Below are positions 8,837-18,174 of a DNA stretch of 44,328 bases, in pieces. The position numbers and the translations under genes were made by a program. Positions within the stretch are counted from its first letter, which is position 1; each line of letters opens with the position of its first letter. The stretch is from Necropsobacter massiliensis (GTDB taxonomy: Bacteria; Pseudomonadota; Gammaproteobacteria; Enterobacterales; Pasteurellaceae): positions 1 to 44,328 of the forward strand of contig NZ_LN776191.1 of NCBI RefSeq assembly GCF_000827595.2, given 5' to 3'. The notes under the pieces were generated by a model, which was not told where the DNA came from, did no database searches, and worked only from the letters and a program-made list of their open reading frames with translations.

Positions 8837-10720
8837 ATGTCAGACACCAAACAACCCAGCGTTCAGCGCTTTGAACACGCAGTCAGTGAGAAAGATTACG
8901 AGGCGGCCTGTGTCGAATTGTTAGAGATTTTAGGCAAGATCGACGGTAACTTCGGTACTTTACAGGGCATCGAAATTGATATTCCGGAACAAATCGCGAA
9001 TTTAGAGCAGGATAAATCTGCCTATTTTTGTACCCGCATGGCGGTGGCGATCAGCACCTTATTTGCGGATCCTAAACTGGAGATTTCCGATTCCGGTGCG
9101 CAGCGCTTCTTCGGTTTTCAGCGCTGGATTGCCCTGATTTTTGCAACATCACCGTATATTAATGCCGATCATGTGCTGCGTACTTACAATAAAAACGAGC
9201 ATGCAACGAATCCGAATGATATTCATATTGCGCCGACGAAAGCCGCGCTCATCAAATTTTGTATTCTGTATTTGCCGGAATCCAATGTGTCATTAAATCT
9301 TGATGCCATTTGGAATGCAGATCCCGAAATTTGCGCGTCATTATGTTTTGCCCTGCAATCGCCGCGTTTTATCGGAACCGCCGGCGCGTTTAATAAGCGC
9401 GGTACGATTTTGCAATGGTTTCCGGATAAACTGGCGCAAATTCAGAACTTAAACCGCATTCCAAGCAGTATTTCTCATGATGTGTATATGCATTGCAGCT
9501 ATGATATTGCTGCCAATAAACACGATGTGAAAAAGGCGCTGAATCAGGTTATTCGCCGTCATTTGCTGGAAAACGGCTGGCAGGATCGCGAAATTTCGCA
9601 AATCGGTCAACGCGACGGTAAGCCGGTTATGGTGGTATTACTGGAACATTTTCATTCTGCTCATTCCATTTATCGCACTCATTCCACCTCCATGGTTGCG
9701 GCGCGTAAGCATTTTTATCTGATTGGTTTGGGCGGCGAGGCGGTCGACCAAGCCGGACGGGATGTGTTTGATGAATTTCAGTTGCTGGAAGGCAATAATA
9801 TTTTCGAAAAACTGACTGCGATTAAAATGGTTTGCGAAAATAATCAGGCGGCGATCTTTTATATGCCGAGTATCGGCATGGATTTAAATACCATTTTTGC
9901 CAGCAACACCCGTTTAGCGCCGATTCAGGCCATTGCGCTGGGACACCCGGCGACAACGCATTCCGATTTTATTGAATATGTGATCGTAGAAGATGATTAC
10001 GTCGGTTCACCACAATGTTTCAGCGAGACCCTGCTGCGCTTGCCGAAAGACGCACTGCCTTATGTGCCTTCCGCATTAGCGCCGAGCAATGTGGAATACA
10101 ATTTGCGTGAACATCCCGATGTAGTAAATATCGGGATTGCCTCCACTACTATGAAACTGAACCCGTATTTCCTAGAGGTGTTAAAAGCTATTCGTGAGCG
10201 GGCGAAAGTGAAAGTGCATTTCCATTTTGCGCTCGGACAGTCCAGCGGAATCACGCATCCTTACGTGTCGCGTTTTATTCGCAGTTATTTGGGCGACAGC
10301 GCAACGGCGCACCCGCATTCGCCGTATCATCAGTATCTGGCGGTGCTGCAAAATTGCGATATGATGGTCAACCCATTCCCGTTCGGCAATACGAACGGCA
10401 TTATCGATATGGTCACATTGGGGCTGGTGGGCGTGTGTAAAACTGGGCCGGAAGTGCATGAGCATATTGACGAAGGGCTGTTTAAACGGCTGGGACTGCC
10501 GGAATGGTTAATCGCCGAGACAGTGGACGATTATGTCGAGCGCGCCGTTCGTTTAGCGGAAAATCATGCGGAACGGTTGCAGTTACGTCGTCATATTATT
10601 GAAAATAATGGTCTGAACACCCTGTTCAGCGGAGATCCGAGCCCGATGGGCGAAGTCTTTTATGCAAAACTACAGGACTGGATGCAAGCTCATCAAATTG
10701 TCGCATCGCAGCCGATGTAG
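8837..10720 (+). CDS. ngt: Cytoplasmic N-glycosyltransferase (HMW1C-like, GT41)
   Basis: The enzyme transfers glucose from UDP-glucose to Asn in Asn-X-Ser/Thr sequons of adhesins in the cytoplasm, without a lipid carrier. The 627-residue protein closely follows the A. pleuropneumoniae and A. aphrophilus enzymes I recall, with an N-terminal all-alpha domain and a C-terminal GT-B fold. Recognisable conserved points are the HFHSAHSIYRTHS block at about 270-281 (catalytic-site His), TTMKLNP (Lys440, UDP-glucose binding) and ALGQSSG (Gln468). The open frame extends upstream, but the ATG at 8837 has TAAGGAA before it and gives MSDTKQPSVQRFEHAV. No agt polymerising glucosyltransferase and no HMW-type adhesin or HMW1B exporter lies beside it. 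Confidence 0.93.
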   Translation: MSDTKQPSVQRFEHAVSEKDYEAACVELLEILGKIDGNFGTLQGIEIDIPEQIANLEQDKSAYFCTRMAVAISTLFADPKLEISDSGAQRFFGFQRWIALIFATSPYINADHVLRTYNKNEHATNPNDIHIAPTKAALIKFCILYLPESNVSLNLDAIWNADPEICASLCFALQSPRFIGTAGAFNKRGTILQWFPDKLAQIQNLNRIPSSISHDVYMHCSYDIAANKHDVKKALNQVIRRHLLENGWQDREISQIGQRDGKPVMVVLLEHFHSAHSIYRTHSTSMVAARKHFYLIGLGGEAVDQAGRDVFDEFQLLEGNNIFEKLTAIKMVCENNQAAIFYMPSIGMDLNTIFASNTRLAPIQAIALGHPATTHSDFIEYVIVEDDYVGSPQCFSETLLRLPKDALPYVPSALAPSNVEYNLREHPDVVNIGIASTTMKLNPYFLEVLKAIRERAKVKVHFHFALGQSSGITHPYVSRFIRSYLGDSATAHPHSPYHQYLAVLQNCDMMVNPFPFGNTNGIIDMVTLGLVGVCKTGPEVHEHIDEGLFKRLGLPEWLIAETVDDYVERAVRLAENHAERLQLRRHIIENNGLNTLFSGDPSPMGEVFYAKLQDWMQAHQIVASQPM

Positions 10721-10726
10721 GCAGAA

Positions 10727-10735
10727 AAGTGCGGT
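10727..10735 (+). repeat. DNA uptake signal sequence (single)
   Basis: AAGTGCGGT core followed by an AT-rich tail. It represents the single copies; other clear ones lie at 1101, 1980, 2924, 11048, 14936, 15518, 17113, 18192, 20510, 23577, 23946, 27545, 29707, 31166, 31706, 34668, 36751, 36790, 38166, 38866, 39063 and 41618. Many are inside genes. Confidence 0.9.
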
Positions 10736-10775
10736 GTAAAAAATAATCGTTTTTTAGTTGCAAAGCGCAATACGC

Positions 10776-10800
10776 AAAATCCCCGCATGGGGATTTTTTA
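10776..10800 (+). terminator. Rho-independent terminator after ngt
   Basis: AAAATCCCC, loop GCAT, GGGGATTTT and further T. A perfect 9-bp stem lies 12 bases before the next start codon, so the phosphatase may rely on read-through or on a promoter inside this gap. Confidence 0.85.
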
Positions 10801-10812
10801 TCGGAGTAACTC

Positions 10813-11301
10813 ATGTCACAAGGCATACCACACATTAAGCTATTGTTTGTCTGTCTGGGAAATATTTGCCGTTCTCCTATGGCGGAATATCTAATGCGCG
10901 AAAAGATCAAGCACGCCGGTTTGCAGGCATATATTTCCACCGACAGCGCCGGTACTGCCGGCTGGCATGACGGACAAGGCATGCACTGTGGCACAGCAGA
11001 GATGCTGGAGTTGCATCACATCGACGGCAAGGGCTTTGTCAGCCGTAAAGTGCGGTTGGAAGATTGGGCGCATTTTGATTATATTATCGCGATGGATAAC
11101 GACAATTTGCGTGAGTTGGAAGCGCTGTTCGGTCGGCACAGACACAAGCTGTTTCAGATTACAACCCTGTGTCCGCATTTGGGCGTCGATCACATCCCCG
11201 ACCCTTGGTACAGCGGCAATTTTCGGCAAACCTATGAATTATTGGATAAATGCTGCGACGCCTTGCTGATGAAAATTCGCCGCGAACAAGGGCTAAATTG
11301 A
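10813..11301 (+). CDS. Low-molecular-weight protein-tyrosine phosphatase
   Basis: This 162-residue cytosolic phosphatase has the P-loop CLGNICRS (Cys14-Ser21; nucleophile Cys14, Arg20) and the general-acid DPWY motif (130-133). It resembles the eukaryote-like LMW-PTP group more than the capsule-linked Wzb/Etp group, and no tyrosine kinase or capsule gene is nearby, so its substrate is unknown. The start follows TCGGAGTAACTC, with GGAG as ribosome site, right behind the ngt terminator. An uptake signal lies within it (11048-11056). Confidence 0.9.
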   Translation: MSQGIPHIKLLFVCLGNICRSPMAEYLMREKIKHAGLQAYISTDSAGTAGWHDGQGMHCGTAEMLELHHIDGKGFVSRKVRLEDWAHFDYIIAMDNDNLRELEALFGRHRHKLFQITTLCPHLGVDHIPDPWYSGNFRQTYELLDKCCDALLMKIRREQGLN

Positions 11302-11353
11302 GTTTTTGTGATCTCAGCCACAGTCATTGACACGCGGTTTCGATAAGATAGTG

Positions 11354-11375
11354 CCGTATAACATCCGTTATACGG
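11354..11375 (+). promoter_or_regulatory. Hairpin in the ydcH leader
   Basis: CCGTATAAC (11354-11362), loop ATCC, GTTATACGG (11367-11375) form a perfect 9-bp stem, followed by TTCTTTCTT. It sits 25 bases before the start codon. It may be a weak terminator of the phosphatase gene or a leader structure of ydcH. Confidence 0.5.
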
Positions 11376-11400
11376 TTCTTTCTTATTGTAGGAGCTTCTT

Positions 11401-11622
11401 ATGTTTCCGGAATTTCGTGATTTAATTACCAAACTCAAAGCCGAGGACTACCATTTTTCCCGTTTATTCGACAAACATAATGAACTGGATCAAAAGGTAC
11501 AAAATATCGACGCAAAGATTGAATTCGCCACGCGCGAACAAGTGGAAAATCTGAAAAAGGAAAAGTTACGTTTGAAAGATGAAATCTATGCGATTTTGAG
11601 AAAACATGCGCAACAGCAGTAA
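11401..11622 (+). CDS. YdcH family (DUF465) small protein
   Basis: This 73-residue protein matches the DUF465/YdcH family: a short conserved N-terminus (FPEFRDLI) and a strongly charged helix from about 15 to 70 likely to form a coiled coil or helical hairpin. The function of the family is unknown. TAGGAG lies just upstream as ribosome site. It stands alone between the hairpin leader and a strong bidirectional terminator. Confidence 0.85.
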   Translation: MFPEFRDLITKLKAEDYHFSRLFDKHNELDQKVQNIDAKIEFATREQVENLKKEKLRLKDEIYAILRKHAQQQ

Positions 11623-11634
11623 GAGGCGATAGGT

Positions 11635-11676
11635 AAAAGTGCGGTTGGATTTTGGTGAAAAATCCACCGCACTTTT
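11635..11676. terminator. Bidirectional terminator between ydcH and lsrK
   Basis: A long stem: AAAAGTGCGGT (11635-11645) pairs with ACCGCACTTTT (11666-11676), and GGATTTT (11647-11653) with AAAATCC (11659-11665). The outer arms are inverted uptake signals, and A/T runs on both sides suit the two convergent genes. Confidence 0.85.
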
Positions 11677-11739
11677 TGTTTACTATGCCGTTTTCAGGAC
11701 TTCAAGAGAGGTGTTTTTCTACGACTTTTTACTGGAAGA

Positions 11740-13314
11740 TTATAATCCCGGTGCTTTCCACAATGATGTAGTTAAACCGCTATCAACCAATTGTAATTGC
11801 TTTTTATAAATATCCGCCCACTGGGCTTTATGCGCTTGATAGAGGGTGTAGTTATCCGAATTCGGTTGATGTTGTCGTTCAAATTTCACCAGTTTTTTAC
11901 CGGCTTCGGCTAGAGAGGGATAAATACCGACACCGACGCCTGCCGCAATGGCGCAGCCGAGAGAGGTCGCTTCTTTTACAACGGGAACATTCACCGTTAA
12001 TCCGGTCACATCGGCTAAAATCTGGCTCCATAAGTTGCCTTTTGAACCGCCGCCGGCAAACACGATAGATGTGAGTTTTATACCGGAGAATTTTTGCACC
12101 TGATCTAAATTACAGGATGATACGATGGCGGCATTTTCTTCTAGAGCGCGGAATAATACGGCTTTGTTACACTTGTCGGGGTTAAGAGATAAATTAATAA
12201 AAGACGGAGCAGCGTGATACCAGGATTTAAAATGCATAGCATCGGAGAAAATCGGAATCACATCATTGGCACCGACAGGCACTCGAGCAGCCATTTGTTC
12301 CAGCAGTGCGTAGGCATCAGTACCTAGTTTTTCCGCCAGTCTTTTTTCCTCTTCACAAAAGGCATCACGGAACCAACGCATGGTTAATCCGGTGAAAAAG
12401 CTAATAGATTCCGCTTGTACTAACGGCGGGATCACATGTGGATTTATGCGCACATTCATTTCCGGATCGGTGATTGCCTGCGGCAAATTCACTACTTGCT
12501 GCCAGAATGTGCCGCCGATAATTGCTGCCTGTGCCGGTTCTGTTACACTTAAACCGACACAACCTAATTGAACGTCGCCTCCACCGACCACTACCGGCGT
12601 GCCGACTGCCAGACCGGTTTGTTGAGCGACTTCGGCAGTTATGCCACCTAAAGGCGTACCGGTTTCTTTTACCGGTGTCAGAATATCTGCATTTAAGCCT
12701 GCCATATCCAATAATTCTGGTGACCATTGACGTGTTTTCAAACTCAGCATGCCGGTAGTGCCTGCATTGGAAGGTTCTACCGCCAGTTCGCCACTGAGCA
12801 TAAACGCCAGCCAATCGCTAATCATGGAAATGGCTTTAGTATTGCGATAAATATCGGGACGGTGATGGGCAAGCCATAATAAGCGGGGAACGGCACTTAG
12901 GGCTAAAGTTTGACCGGAGACAGAATAAAGCTGTTGTTCAAAAGTATAATTATCCAGTGTTTTAAGCTCTCTGACTTCTTCTACCGCGCGGGCATCTACA
13001 TTGCCGCATGCCCAAATTGGTGTTTTATATTTATCGTAGAGTACAATGCCTTCACGCATGGAACAGGTAGAAATCGCTGCAATTTGTTGCGCTTGAATTT
13101 GTTCTTTATCTAATGCTTGGCGAATGCAACTACAGGTTAAGTGCCAGTTGTTAACAAGATCAAACGCCATTGAACCAGGAATATTCGGATCTGATAGATG
13201 GGTCCATTCTCGTTGTGCGGCGCTGACTTGATTGCCTTCCGGATCAAAAATTACCGCCCGAACACTGCCTGTCCCGGCATCTAATGCCATCAGATAAGTC
13301 GCTTGATTATTCAT
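11740..13314 (-). CDS. lsrK: Autoinducer-2 kinase LsrK
   Basis: LsrK phosphorylates imported AI-2 (DPD) in the cytoplasm, trapping it and creating the ligand that releases LsrR. The 524-residue FGGY-family carbohydrate kinase has the N-terminal phosphate-binding [10 protein letters not shown] motif (about 11-20) and the C-terminal [11 protein letters not shown] adenosine-binding block. The start has a strong AAAGGAGG ribosome site. It lies 47 bases downstream of lsrR on the same strand, so the two form an lsrRK operon divergent from lsrACDBFG, as in E. coli. Confidence 0.94.
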   Translation of the reverse strand: MNNQATYLMALDAGTGSVRAVIFDPEGNQVSAAQREWTHLSDPNIPGSMAFDLVNNWHLTCSCIRQALDKEQIQAQQIAAISTCSMREGIVLYDKYKTPIWACGNVDARAVEEVRELKTLDNYTFEQQLYSVSGQTLALSAVPRLLWLAHHRPDIYRNTKAISMISDWLAFMLSGELAVEPSNAGTTGMLSLKTRQWSPELLDMAGLNADILTPVKETGTPLGGITAEVAQQTGLAVGTPVVVGGGDVQLGCVGLSVTEPAQAAIIGGTFWQQVVNLPQAITDPEMNVRINPHVIPPLVQAESISFFTGLTMRWFRDAFCEEEKRLAEKLGTDAYALLEQMAARVPVGANDVIPIFSDAMHFKSWYHAAPSFINLSLNPDKCNKAVLFRALEENAAIVSSCNLDQVQKFSGIKLTSIVFAGGGSKGNLWSQILADVTGLTVNVPVVKEATSLGCAIAAGVGVGIYPSLAEAGKKLVKFERQHQPNSDNYTLYQAHKAQWADIYKKQLQLVDSGLTTSLWKAPGL

Positions 13315-13361
13315 ATTTCCTCCTTTTGCATGGGAAGAAAATAAGCCGGCTACCCCTACCG

Positions 13362-14327
13362 TTAAACCAACTGCGTCAACATCATTCGAGCCGTGTTTTC
13401 TTCCGTTACCAATGAATTAATATGGTTTCCCTGTAATGCGCTTAAAATCGCTTCTACCTTGTCCTCGCCGCCGGCGACGCCGATGACATTGGGTATTTTT
13501 TGCAGATTTTCTAAAGACACACTAATTAATTCCTCATGCAACGGCATATCCGGCTGTAAGCTGCCGTCTTTACGCATGAAATAACCCAGAATATCGCCCA
13601 CCGCCCCTTGATTACGAATAATCTGCTGCTTTTCCTCGGTAATATAACCGGAACGGAGCAAGGTAGCTTGTCCTTTTTGGCGAGTTGCACCGATTCCGAC
13701 AATTGCCGCATTGGCGCTGCATGCCGCCAGCATAATATCGCGTACACAGGCTTCCCGCTTGAATAACTTAGCCGCTTCAATTGACGAAGCCCTTAAAGGC
13801 GCAGGAATAATACTCACTGTGCAGGAACCGTCCAATTGCCCAATCCCTTTCATATAAGGTCCGACACCACCAGATAAGGTGATGAGTTTAATGGCGTTAT
13901 GTGTAATAAACTCATTGGCATGTTTCAGCGTTTTCATAATGGTGTCACCGAAGCCGATAGCAAGTATCTGATTCGGCTTAAGTGACGACATTAACAGCTG
14001 TGCTGCTCCGATACCTAAGCGCTCATTGATTTCATGCCGCTCCAGTGTTGGCAGAATGCGAATATGTTTTAACCGAAAACGTTGTTGCAGTGCTTCTTCT
14101 AATTCCAAACAACCGGTAAAGCGAGAGTTGATTTGCACTTTAATGATGCCTGATTGTCGTCCTTTTTCCAGTAGTCTGGATACTTTTAAGCGAGGCAATT
14201 TTAGTTTGTCGCCGATTTCGCTTTGGGTCAGGTTATCGTGATAATAAAACCAGGCAATTCGCGCCAGCAATTCCTCTTCGCCAAAGGTTTGTATCGTTTC
14301 ATGATTATCTGTTGTTAGCTCATTCAT
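13362..14327 (-). CDS. lsrR: Transcriptional repressor LsrR
   Basis: A SorC/DeoR-type regulator that represses the lsr operons until phospho-AI-2 binds. The N-terminal helix-turn-helix is visible at about 30-62 ([21 protein letters not shown]). The remainder is the sugar-phosphate-isomerase-like effector domain with the [11 protein letters not shown] and [10 protein letters not shown] loops. Length 321 is normal. The only plausible ATG has no clear ribosome site, so translation may be weak, which is reasonable for a repressor. Probable operators lie in the gap it shares with lsrA. Confidence 0.93.
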   Translation of the reverse strand: MNELTTDNHETIQTFGEEELLARIAWFYYHDNLTQSEIGDKLKLPRLKVSRLLEKGRQSGIIKVQINSRFTGCLELEEALQQRFRLKHIRILPTLERHEINERLGIGAAQLLMSSLKPNQILAIGFGDTIMKTLKHANEFITHNAIKLITLSGGVGPYMKGIGQLDGSCTVSIIPAPLRASSIEAAKLFKREACVRDIMLAACSANAAIVGIGATRQKGQATLLRSGYITEEKQQIIRNQGAVGDILGYFMRKDGSLQPDMPLHEELISVSLENLQKIPNVIGVAGGEDKVEAILSALQGNHINSLVTEENTARMMLTQLV

Positions 14328-14413
14328 ATTGTTTTATTCATTTTTTATAGTTTAGAGTATTATTCATTTGTTTTTATTTATTATCAATTGTTCTTTTGTT
14401 TTTTTTGTAAAAG

Positions 14414-14429
14414 CATGATGGAGATCACT
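14414..14429. promoter_or_regulatory. Candidate CRP site, lsrR side
   Basis: CATGATGGAGATCACT follows the CRP pattern TGTGA-N6-TCACA with 7 of 10 half-site bases, plus the typical flanking AT richness. It is placed to act on the leftward lsrRK promoter; GATAAT on the minus strand (14385-14380) could be its -10. Confidence 0.4.
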
Positions 14430-14473
14430 TTTTTAAAAATAAAAGCAAATTTTTTATCATGATTATTAATATT

Positions 14474-14489
14474 TGTGATCTTCTTCGCA
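14474..14489. promoter_or_regulatory. CRP site of the lsrACDBFG promoter
   Basis: TGTGATCTTCTTCGCA matches TGTGA-N6-TCACA at 9 of 10 half-site bases. Its centre (14481.5) lies exactly 41.5 bases before the start point expected from the -10 at 14511-14516, the geometry of a class II CRP-activated promoter. The E. coli lsr operon is known to need cAMP-CRP. Confidence 0.7.
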
Positions 14490-14510
14490 GAAATTTTATA
14501 AGTTCCCATC

Positions 14511-14516
14511 TAGTAT
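14511..14516 (+). promoter_or_regulatory. -10 element of the lsrA promoter
   Basis: TAGTAT (4/6 of TATAAT), with no recognisable -35, as expected where CRP occupies that position. The predicted start is about 14523, giving a leader of about 50 bases. Confidence 0.45.
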
Positions 14517-14518
14517 TC

Positions 14519-14552
14519 TGAACAAATGTATTTTTATAAATATATTTGTTCA
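14519..14552. promoter_or_regulatory. 34-bp palindromic operator, probable LsrR site
   Basis: The sequence from 14519 to 14552 is a near-perfect palindrome: 15 of 17 base pairs match, with outer arms TGAACAAAT and ATTTGTTCA. It starts 3 bases after the -10 and covers the predicted start point, the right place for a repressor. A long palindrome fits a SorC-family tetramer. The assignment to LsrR comes from position and family, not from a remembered consensus. Confidence 0.65.
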
Positions 14553-14572
14553 TTCTATCTGGTGGGTAAAAT

Positions 14573-16090
14573 ATGCAAACTCAAATTTCAGAGCCGGAAT
14601 GCTTACTTGCGGTAAAAAACATCGGTAAGTCGTTTTCCGGTGTGGAAGTACTGAAAACCATTGATTTTTCTTTATATGCTGGCGAGGTGCATGCCTTGCT
14701 TGGAGGTAATGGTGCGGGTAAATCCACGCTGATGAAAATTATTGCCGGTATTCAGCCGCAAGACGTTGGCGAGTTGGTGATCCACGGCGTGCGCCATGGT
14801 AAATTGTCTCCGAATAAAGCCCATCAGCTCGGTATTTATTTGGTACCGCAGGAGCCGCTGCTATTTCCGAACTTGACGGTAAGGGAAAATATTTTATTTG
14901 GCTTACCTGGCAGTGAAAAAACATCGGAAAAACTCACCGCACTTTTACGGGAACTAAACTCGCATTTAGCACTGGATATGCTGGCTGGCTCCTTAGAGGT
15001 TGCTGATCAGCAGCTGGTGGAAATTATGCGTGGGCTTATGCGTAAGGCGTCAATCTTGATTTTGGATGAACCGACCGCATCGCTAACACCGATTGAAACG
15101 GAAAATCTGTTTAACAAAATTCGTTCATTGTTGGAAAAAGGCGTCGGTATTGTTTTCATCTCTCATAAATTGCCCGAAGTGTGGCAAATCTCACATCGTA
15201 TCAGCGTCATGCGCGACGGTTATATCGCTTTAAGCGGCAACACCGCCGATCTAAAAAAAGATGACGTGATTACAGCCATTACCCCGAAAGTGAAGAATGC
15301 TCAGTTAACGGAAAGTCAAAAATTGTGGTTGGAGCTGCCGGGACATAATCGGGTGAAATCCACCGATAAGCCGATTTTACAGGTGAATAACCTGACCGGT
15401 GAAGGTTTTAAGAATGTATCTTTTGCTATTTATCCCGGTGAAATTTTAGGTCTGGCGGGTGTTGTCGGTGCAGGCAGAACCGAATTGGCGGAAACGTTGT
15501 ATGGGTTGCGCAAACAAAAGTGCGGTCGGATTTTTTTTGATAATCAGGAAATCAGCGCTTGTGACATTAAAGCCCGATTACATCAAGGCATCGTTTATTT
15601 GCCGGAAGATCGCCAGGCTTCGGGACTGTATCTGGATTCACCGTTAACTTGGAATGTGTGTGGACTAACCTATAACGACATGGGATTTTGGCTGGATACG
15701 GCAAAAGAAAGTGCCATTCTGGAACGCTATTATCGCGCCATCGGAATCAAATTCAATGACGAGCGACAAGCGGTCAGAACTTTATCCGGCGGTAATCAGC
15801 AAAAAGTATTGATTGCCAAATGCCTGGAGGCGGATCCGGCATTGCTGATTGTGGATGAGCCAACACGCGGCGTGGACGTGGGGGCGCGCGCCGATATTTA
15901 TCAGCTGATTAAAAATATTGCCAAACAGAATGTAGCGGTGTTGTTTATTTCTTCTGATTTGGAAGAAATTGAGCAAATGTCTGATCGTGTGTTGGTTATG
16001 CACGATGGACAAATCGGTGATTCATTGGTGGGTGCGAAGATTAATACCAATAACATCATGCAAATGGCGTTCGGTGGCACGCATGCGTAA
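14573..16090 (+). CDS. lsrA: AI-2 ABC importer, ATP-binding protein LsrA
   Basis: LsrA is the double-domain ATPase energising AI-2 import through LsrC/LsrD. Two ABC cassettes are fused. The first has a canonical Walker A (GGNGAGKST, about 43-51) and Walker [11 protein letters not shown]. The second has a degenerate Walker A (GVVGAGRTE) and the LSGGNQQKV signature, the usual pattern of sugar-type importer ATPases. Length 505 is normal. GGTGGG lies 6 bases before the ATG. It contains two uptake signals (14936, 15518). First gene of lsrACDBFG. Confidence 0.95.
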   Translation: MQTQISEPECLLAVKNIGKSFSGVEVLKTIDFSLYAGEVHALLGGNGAGKSTLMKIIAGIQPQDVGELVIHGVRHGKLSPNKAHQLGIYLVPQEPLLFPNLTVRENILFGLPGSEKTSEKLTALLRELNSHLALDMLAGSLEVADQQLVEIMRGLMRKASILILDEPTASLTPIETENLFNKIRSLLEKGVGIVFISHKLPEVWQISHRISVMRDGYIALSGNTADLKKDDVITAITPKVKNAQLTESQKLWLELPGHNRVKSTDKPILQVNNLTGEGFKNVSFAIYPGEILGLAGVVGAGRTELAETLYGLRKQKCGRIFFDNQEISACDIKARLHQGIVYLPEDRQASGLYLDSPLTWNVCGLTYNDMGFWLDTAKESAILERYYRAIGIKFNDERQAVRTLSGGNQQKVLIAKCLEADPALLIVDEPTRGVDVGARADIYQLIKNIAKQNVAVLFISSDLEEIEQMSDRVLVMHDGQIGDSLVGAKINTNNIMQMAFGGTHA

Positions 16091-16100
16091 GGGGGCGATT

Positions 16101-17129
16101 ATGGGGAAATTAATATTGAAACTGATTCAGGATAATCGTGAACTGACCATTCTCATTGCCATCGGCTTGCTGTTTTTATTATTAGGTTTTGTGGGAAATG
16201 GTCTTCATTTGCAAACCCTAAGCATGATTTTTAATTCTGCGCAAATTGTTATTTTGTTGGCAATCGGTGCTACTTTCGTCATTTTAACCCGCAACATAGA
16301 TGTGTCCGTCGGTTCCACCATGGGGCTTTGTGCGGTGATTGTCGGCAGCTTGTTGAATGCCGGTTACGGGCTGACTTCCGCTTTTCTGATTACGCTATGT
16401 TGCGGTTTTGCGGCGGGCTTGTTGAACGGCATATTAGTCACCACGTTGCGTATTCCCGCTATTGTCGCAACACTAGGGACGCTGGGATTATACAAAGGCA
16501 TTATGTTGTTAATCACCGGCGGAAAATGGATTGAGGGATTACCACAACAGTTAAAGACCTTGTCTGAGCCCATTTTTTGGCATATTTCACCTATCGGCTG
16601 GTTACTGATTCTGCTGATTATTGCTTCCTTCTATTTCTTAACCAAATTACCTGCCGGGCGCAATTTTTATGCGGTCGGCGATAACTTGCAAGGTGCGATG
16701 CAACTTGGTGTGCATATTGATCAGGTCAGAATCGCTGCCTTTGCTATAAACGGTATGACGGCGGCAATCGCCGGTATCGTCTTTGCTTCGCAAATCGGCT
16801 TTGTACCCAATTCCACCGGCAACGGTTTGGAAATGAAAGCCATTGCCGCTTGTGTGTTGGGCGGTATCAGTCTGCTTGGCGGCGCGGGGAATTTAATCGG
16901 TGCGGTGCTGGGCGCTTATTTCTTAATTCAAATCGATACGATTCTGGTGCTGCTTAAAGTGCCGGCGTATTGGAATAATTTTGTTGCAGGGATTGTGTTG
17001 TTAGCCGTGTTGGTGTTTGACGGTCGAATTCGGGTGATGATCGGCAATAATTTGAAATTACAACGTTATGCCCGTTTCCTGAAAGACGAGAGTCTGAACG
17101 ATGCTGATGCAAAAGTGCGGTCAGAATAA
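16101..17129 (+). CDS. lsrC: AI-2 ABC importer permease LsrC
   Basis: An inner-membrane permease of the BPD/ribose type with about nine hydrophobic helices, pairing with LsrD. The frame is open far into lsrA (from 15969). The ATG at 16101, preceded by AAGGGGG at 16089-16095, gives 342 residues and [15 protein letters not shown], matching the family. An alternative ATG at 16084 overlaps the lsrA stop. The last codons carry an uptake signal (17113-17121), so the C-terminal KVRSE is partly dictated by it. Confidence 0.93.
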   Translation: MGKLILKLIQDNRELTILIAIGLLFLLLGFVGNGLHLQTLSMIFNSAQIVILLAIGATFVILTRNIDVSVGSTMGLCAVIVGSLLNAGYGLTSAFLITLCCGFAAGLLNGILVTTLRIPAIVATLGTLGLYKGIMLLITGGKWIEGLPQQLKTLSEPIFWHISPIGWLLILLIIASFYFLTKLPAGRNFYAVGDNLQGAMQLGVHIDQVRIAAFAINGMTAAIAGIVFASQIGFVPNSTGNGLEMKAIAACVLGGISLLGGAGNLIGAVLGAYFLIQIDTILVLLKVPAYWNNFVAGIVLLAVLVFDGRIRVMIGNNLKLQRYARFLKDESLNDADAKVRSE

Positions 17130-17142
17130 GAGGAGAATCGTT

Positions 17143-18174
17143 ATGACGTTAAAAAAATACGGTTGGGAATTGACGTTATTTTGTTTAGTCATTATTGAAA
17201 TTCTTGGCTTCGGCGCTTTCAACTCGCGCATGTTGGATCTGAACGTGTTGTTATACAGCACCAGTGATTTTATTTATATCGGTATGCTTGCGTTACCGTT
17301 GACCATGATCATCGTCAGTGGCGGGATGGATATTTCTTTCGGTTCTACCGTCGGCTTATGTGCCATTACCTTGGGCGTATTGTTTAAATCGGATGTGCCG
17401 CTAATGTTAGCGATTCCGTTGACTTTTGTGGCTGGCATGTTATGCGGCTTAATTAACGCCGGCTTGATTCTTTATACTAAAGTAAATCCATTGGTGATTA
17501 CGCTCGGTACCATGTATTTGTTCGGCGGTGGTGCATTACTTTTATCCGGTTTTGCCGGTGCGACGGGCTATGAAGGCATCGGTGGGTTTCCCGATACATT
17601 GCTGGACTTCGCCAATCAAACCCTTTTTGGTATTCCAACGCCGATTCTGTATTTTCTGTTCATGACGGTGATTTTCTGGTTATTAATGCACAAAACCACT
17701 ATCGGCAGAAGTACTTTTCTTATCGGACAAAGTGAACGCACTTCCCGTTATAGTGCGGTGCCTATTCGTCGCACCTTAGTATTGCTTTATTCCTTCATTG
17801 GGATCATTGCCGCTTTTGTTGCCGTGTTATTGGTGTCTTATTTTGGCTCCGCCCGTTCCGATTTGGGCAGCTCGTTACTCATGCCGGTATTAACCGCCGT
17901 AGTGCTGGGCGGTGCAAATATTTACGGTGGCGCCGGTTCCATTATCGGTACCGCAATTGCCGCCATGCTCATTGGTTATTTGCAACAGGGGCTGCAAATG
18001 ATCGGCATCCCTAATGAAATTTCCAGTGCGTTATCCGGCGCACTACTTATTATCGTGTTAATCGGTAAGTCCGTCAGTTTGCATTATGGAACTATTGTGC
18101 AATGGGTTCGTCGGCGAACCGAACGTCAAGCAGTAATTGATGAAAAACTCAATCAAAAGGAGACCCTATTATGA
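17143..18174 (+). CDS. lsrD: AI-2 ABC importer permease LsrD
   Basis: The second permease of the AI-2 importer: 343 residues, strongly hydrophobic, with the BPD transporter motif [14 protein letters not shown] near residue 60. The ATG at 17143 has AAGAGGAGAA as ribosome site; upstream in-frame ATGs overlap the end of lsrC and lack one. Its stop overlaps the lsrB start (TTATGA), implying coupled translation. Confidence 0.93.
   Translation: MTLKKYGWELTLFCLVIIEILGFGAFNSRMLDLNVLLYSTSDFIYIGMLALPLTMIIVSGGMDISFGSTVGLCAITLGVLFKSDVPLMLAIPLTFVAGMLCGLINAGLILYTKVNPLVITLGTMYLFGGGALLLSGFAGATGYEGIGGFPDTLLDFANQTLFGIPTPILYFLFMTVIFWLLMHKTTIGRSTFLIGQSERTSRYSAVPIRRTLVLLYSFIGIIAAFVAVLLVSYFGSARSDLGSSLLMPVLTAVVLGGANIYGGAGSIIGTAIAAMLIGYLQQGLQMIGIPNEISSALSGALLIIVLIGKSVSLHYGTIVQWVRRRTERQAVIDEKLNQKETLL

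Noticed and set aside
11327-11355. TTGACA as -35 of a ydcH promoter
   Set aside because: A perfect -35 hexamer, but no acceptable -10 at 16-18 bases; TAAGAT is only 11 bases away and TATAAC is 24.
15969-16100. Upstream extension of lsrC into lsrA
   Set aside because: The added residues read like a shadow of lsrA, and the ATG at 16101 has a strong ribosome site and gives the normal length.
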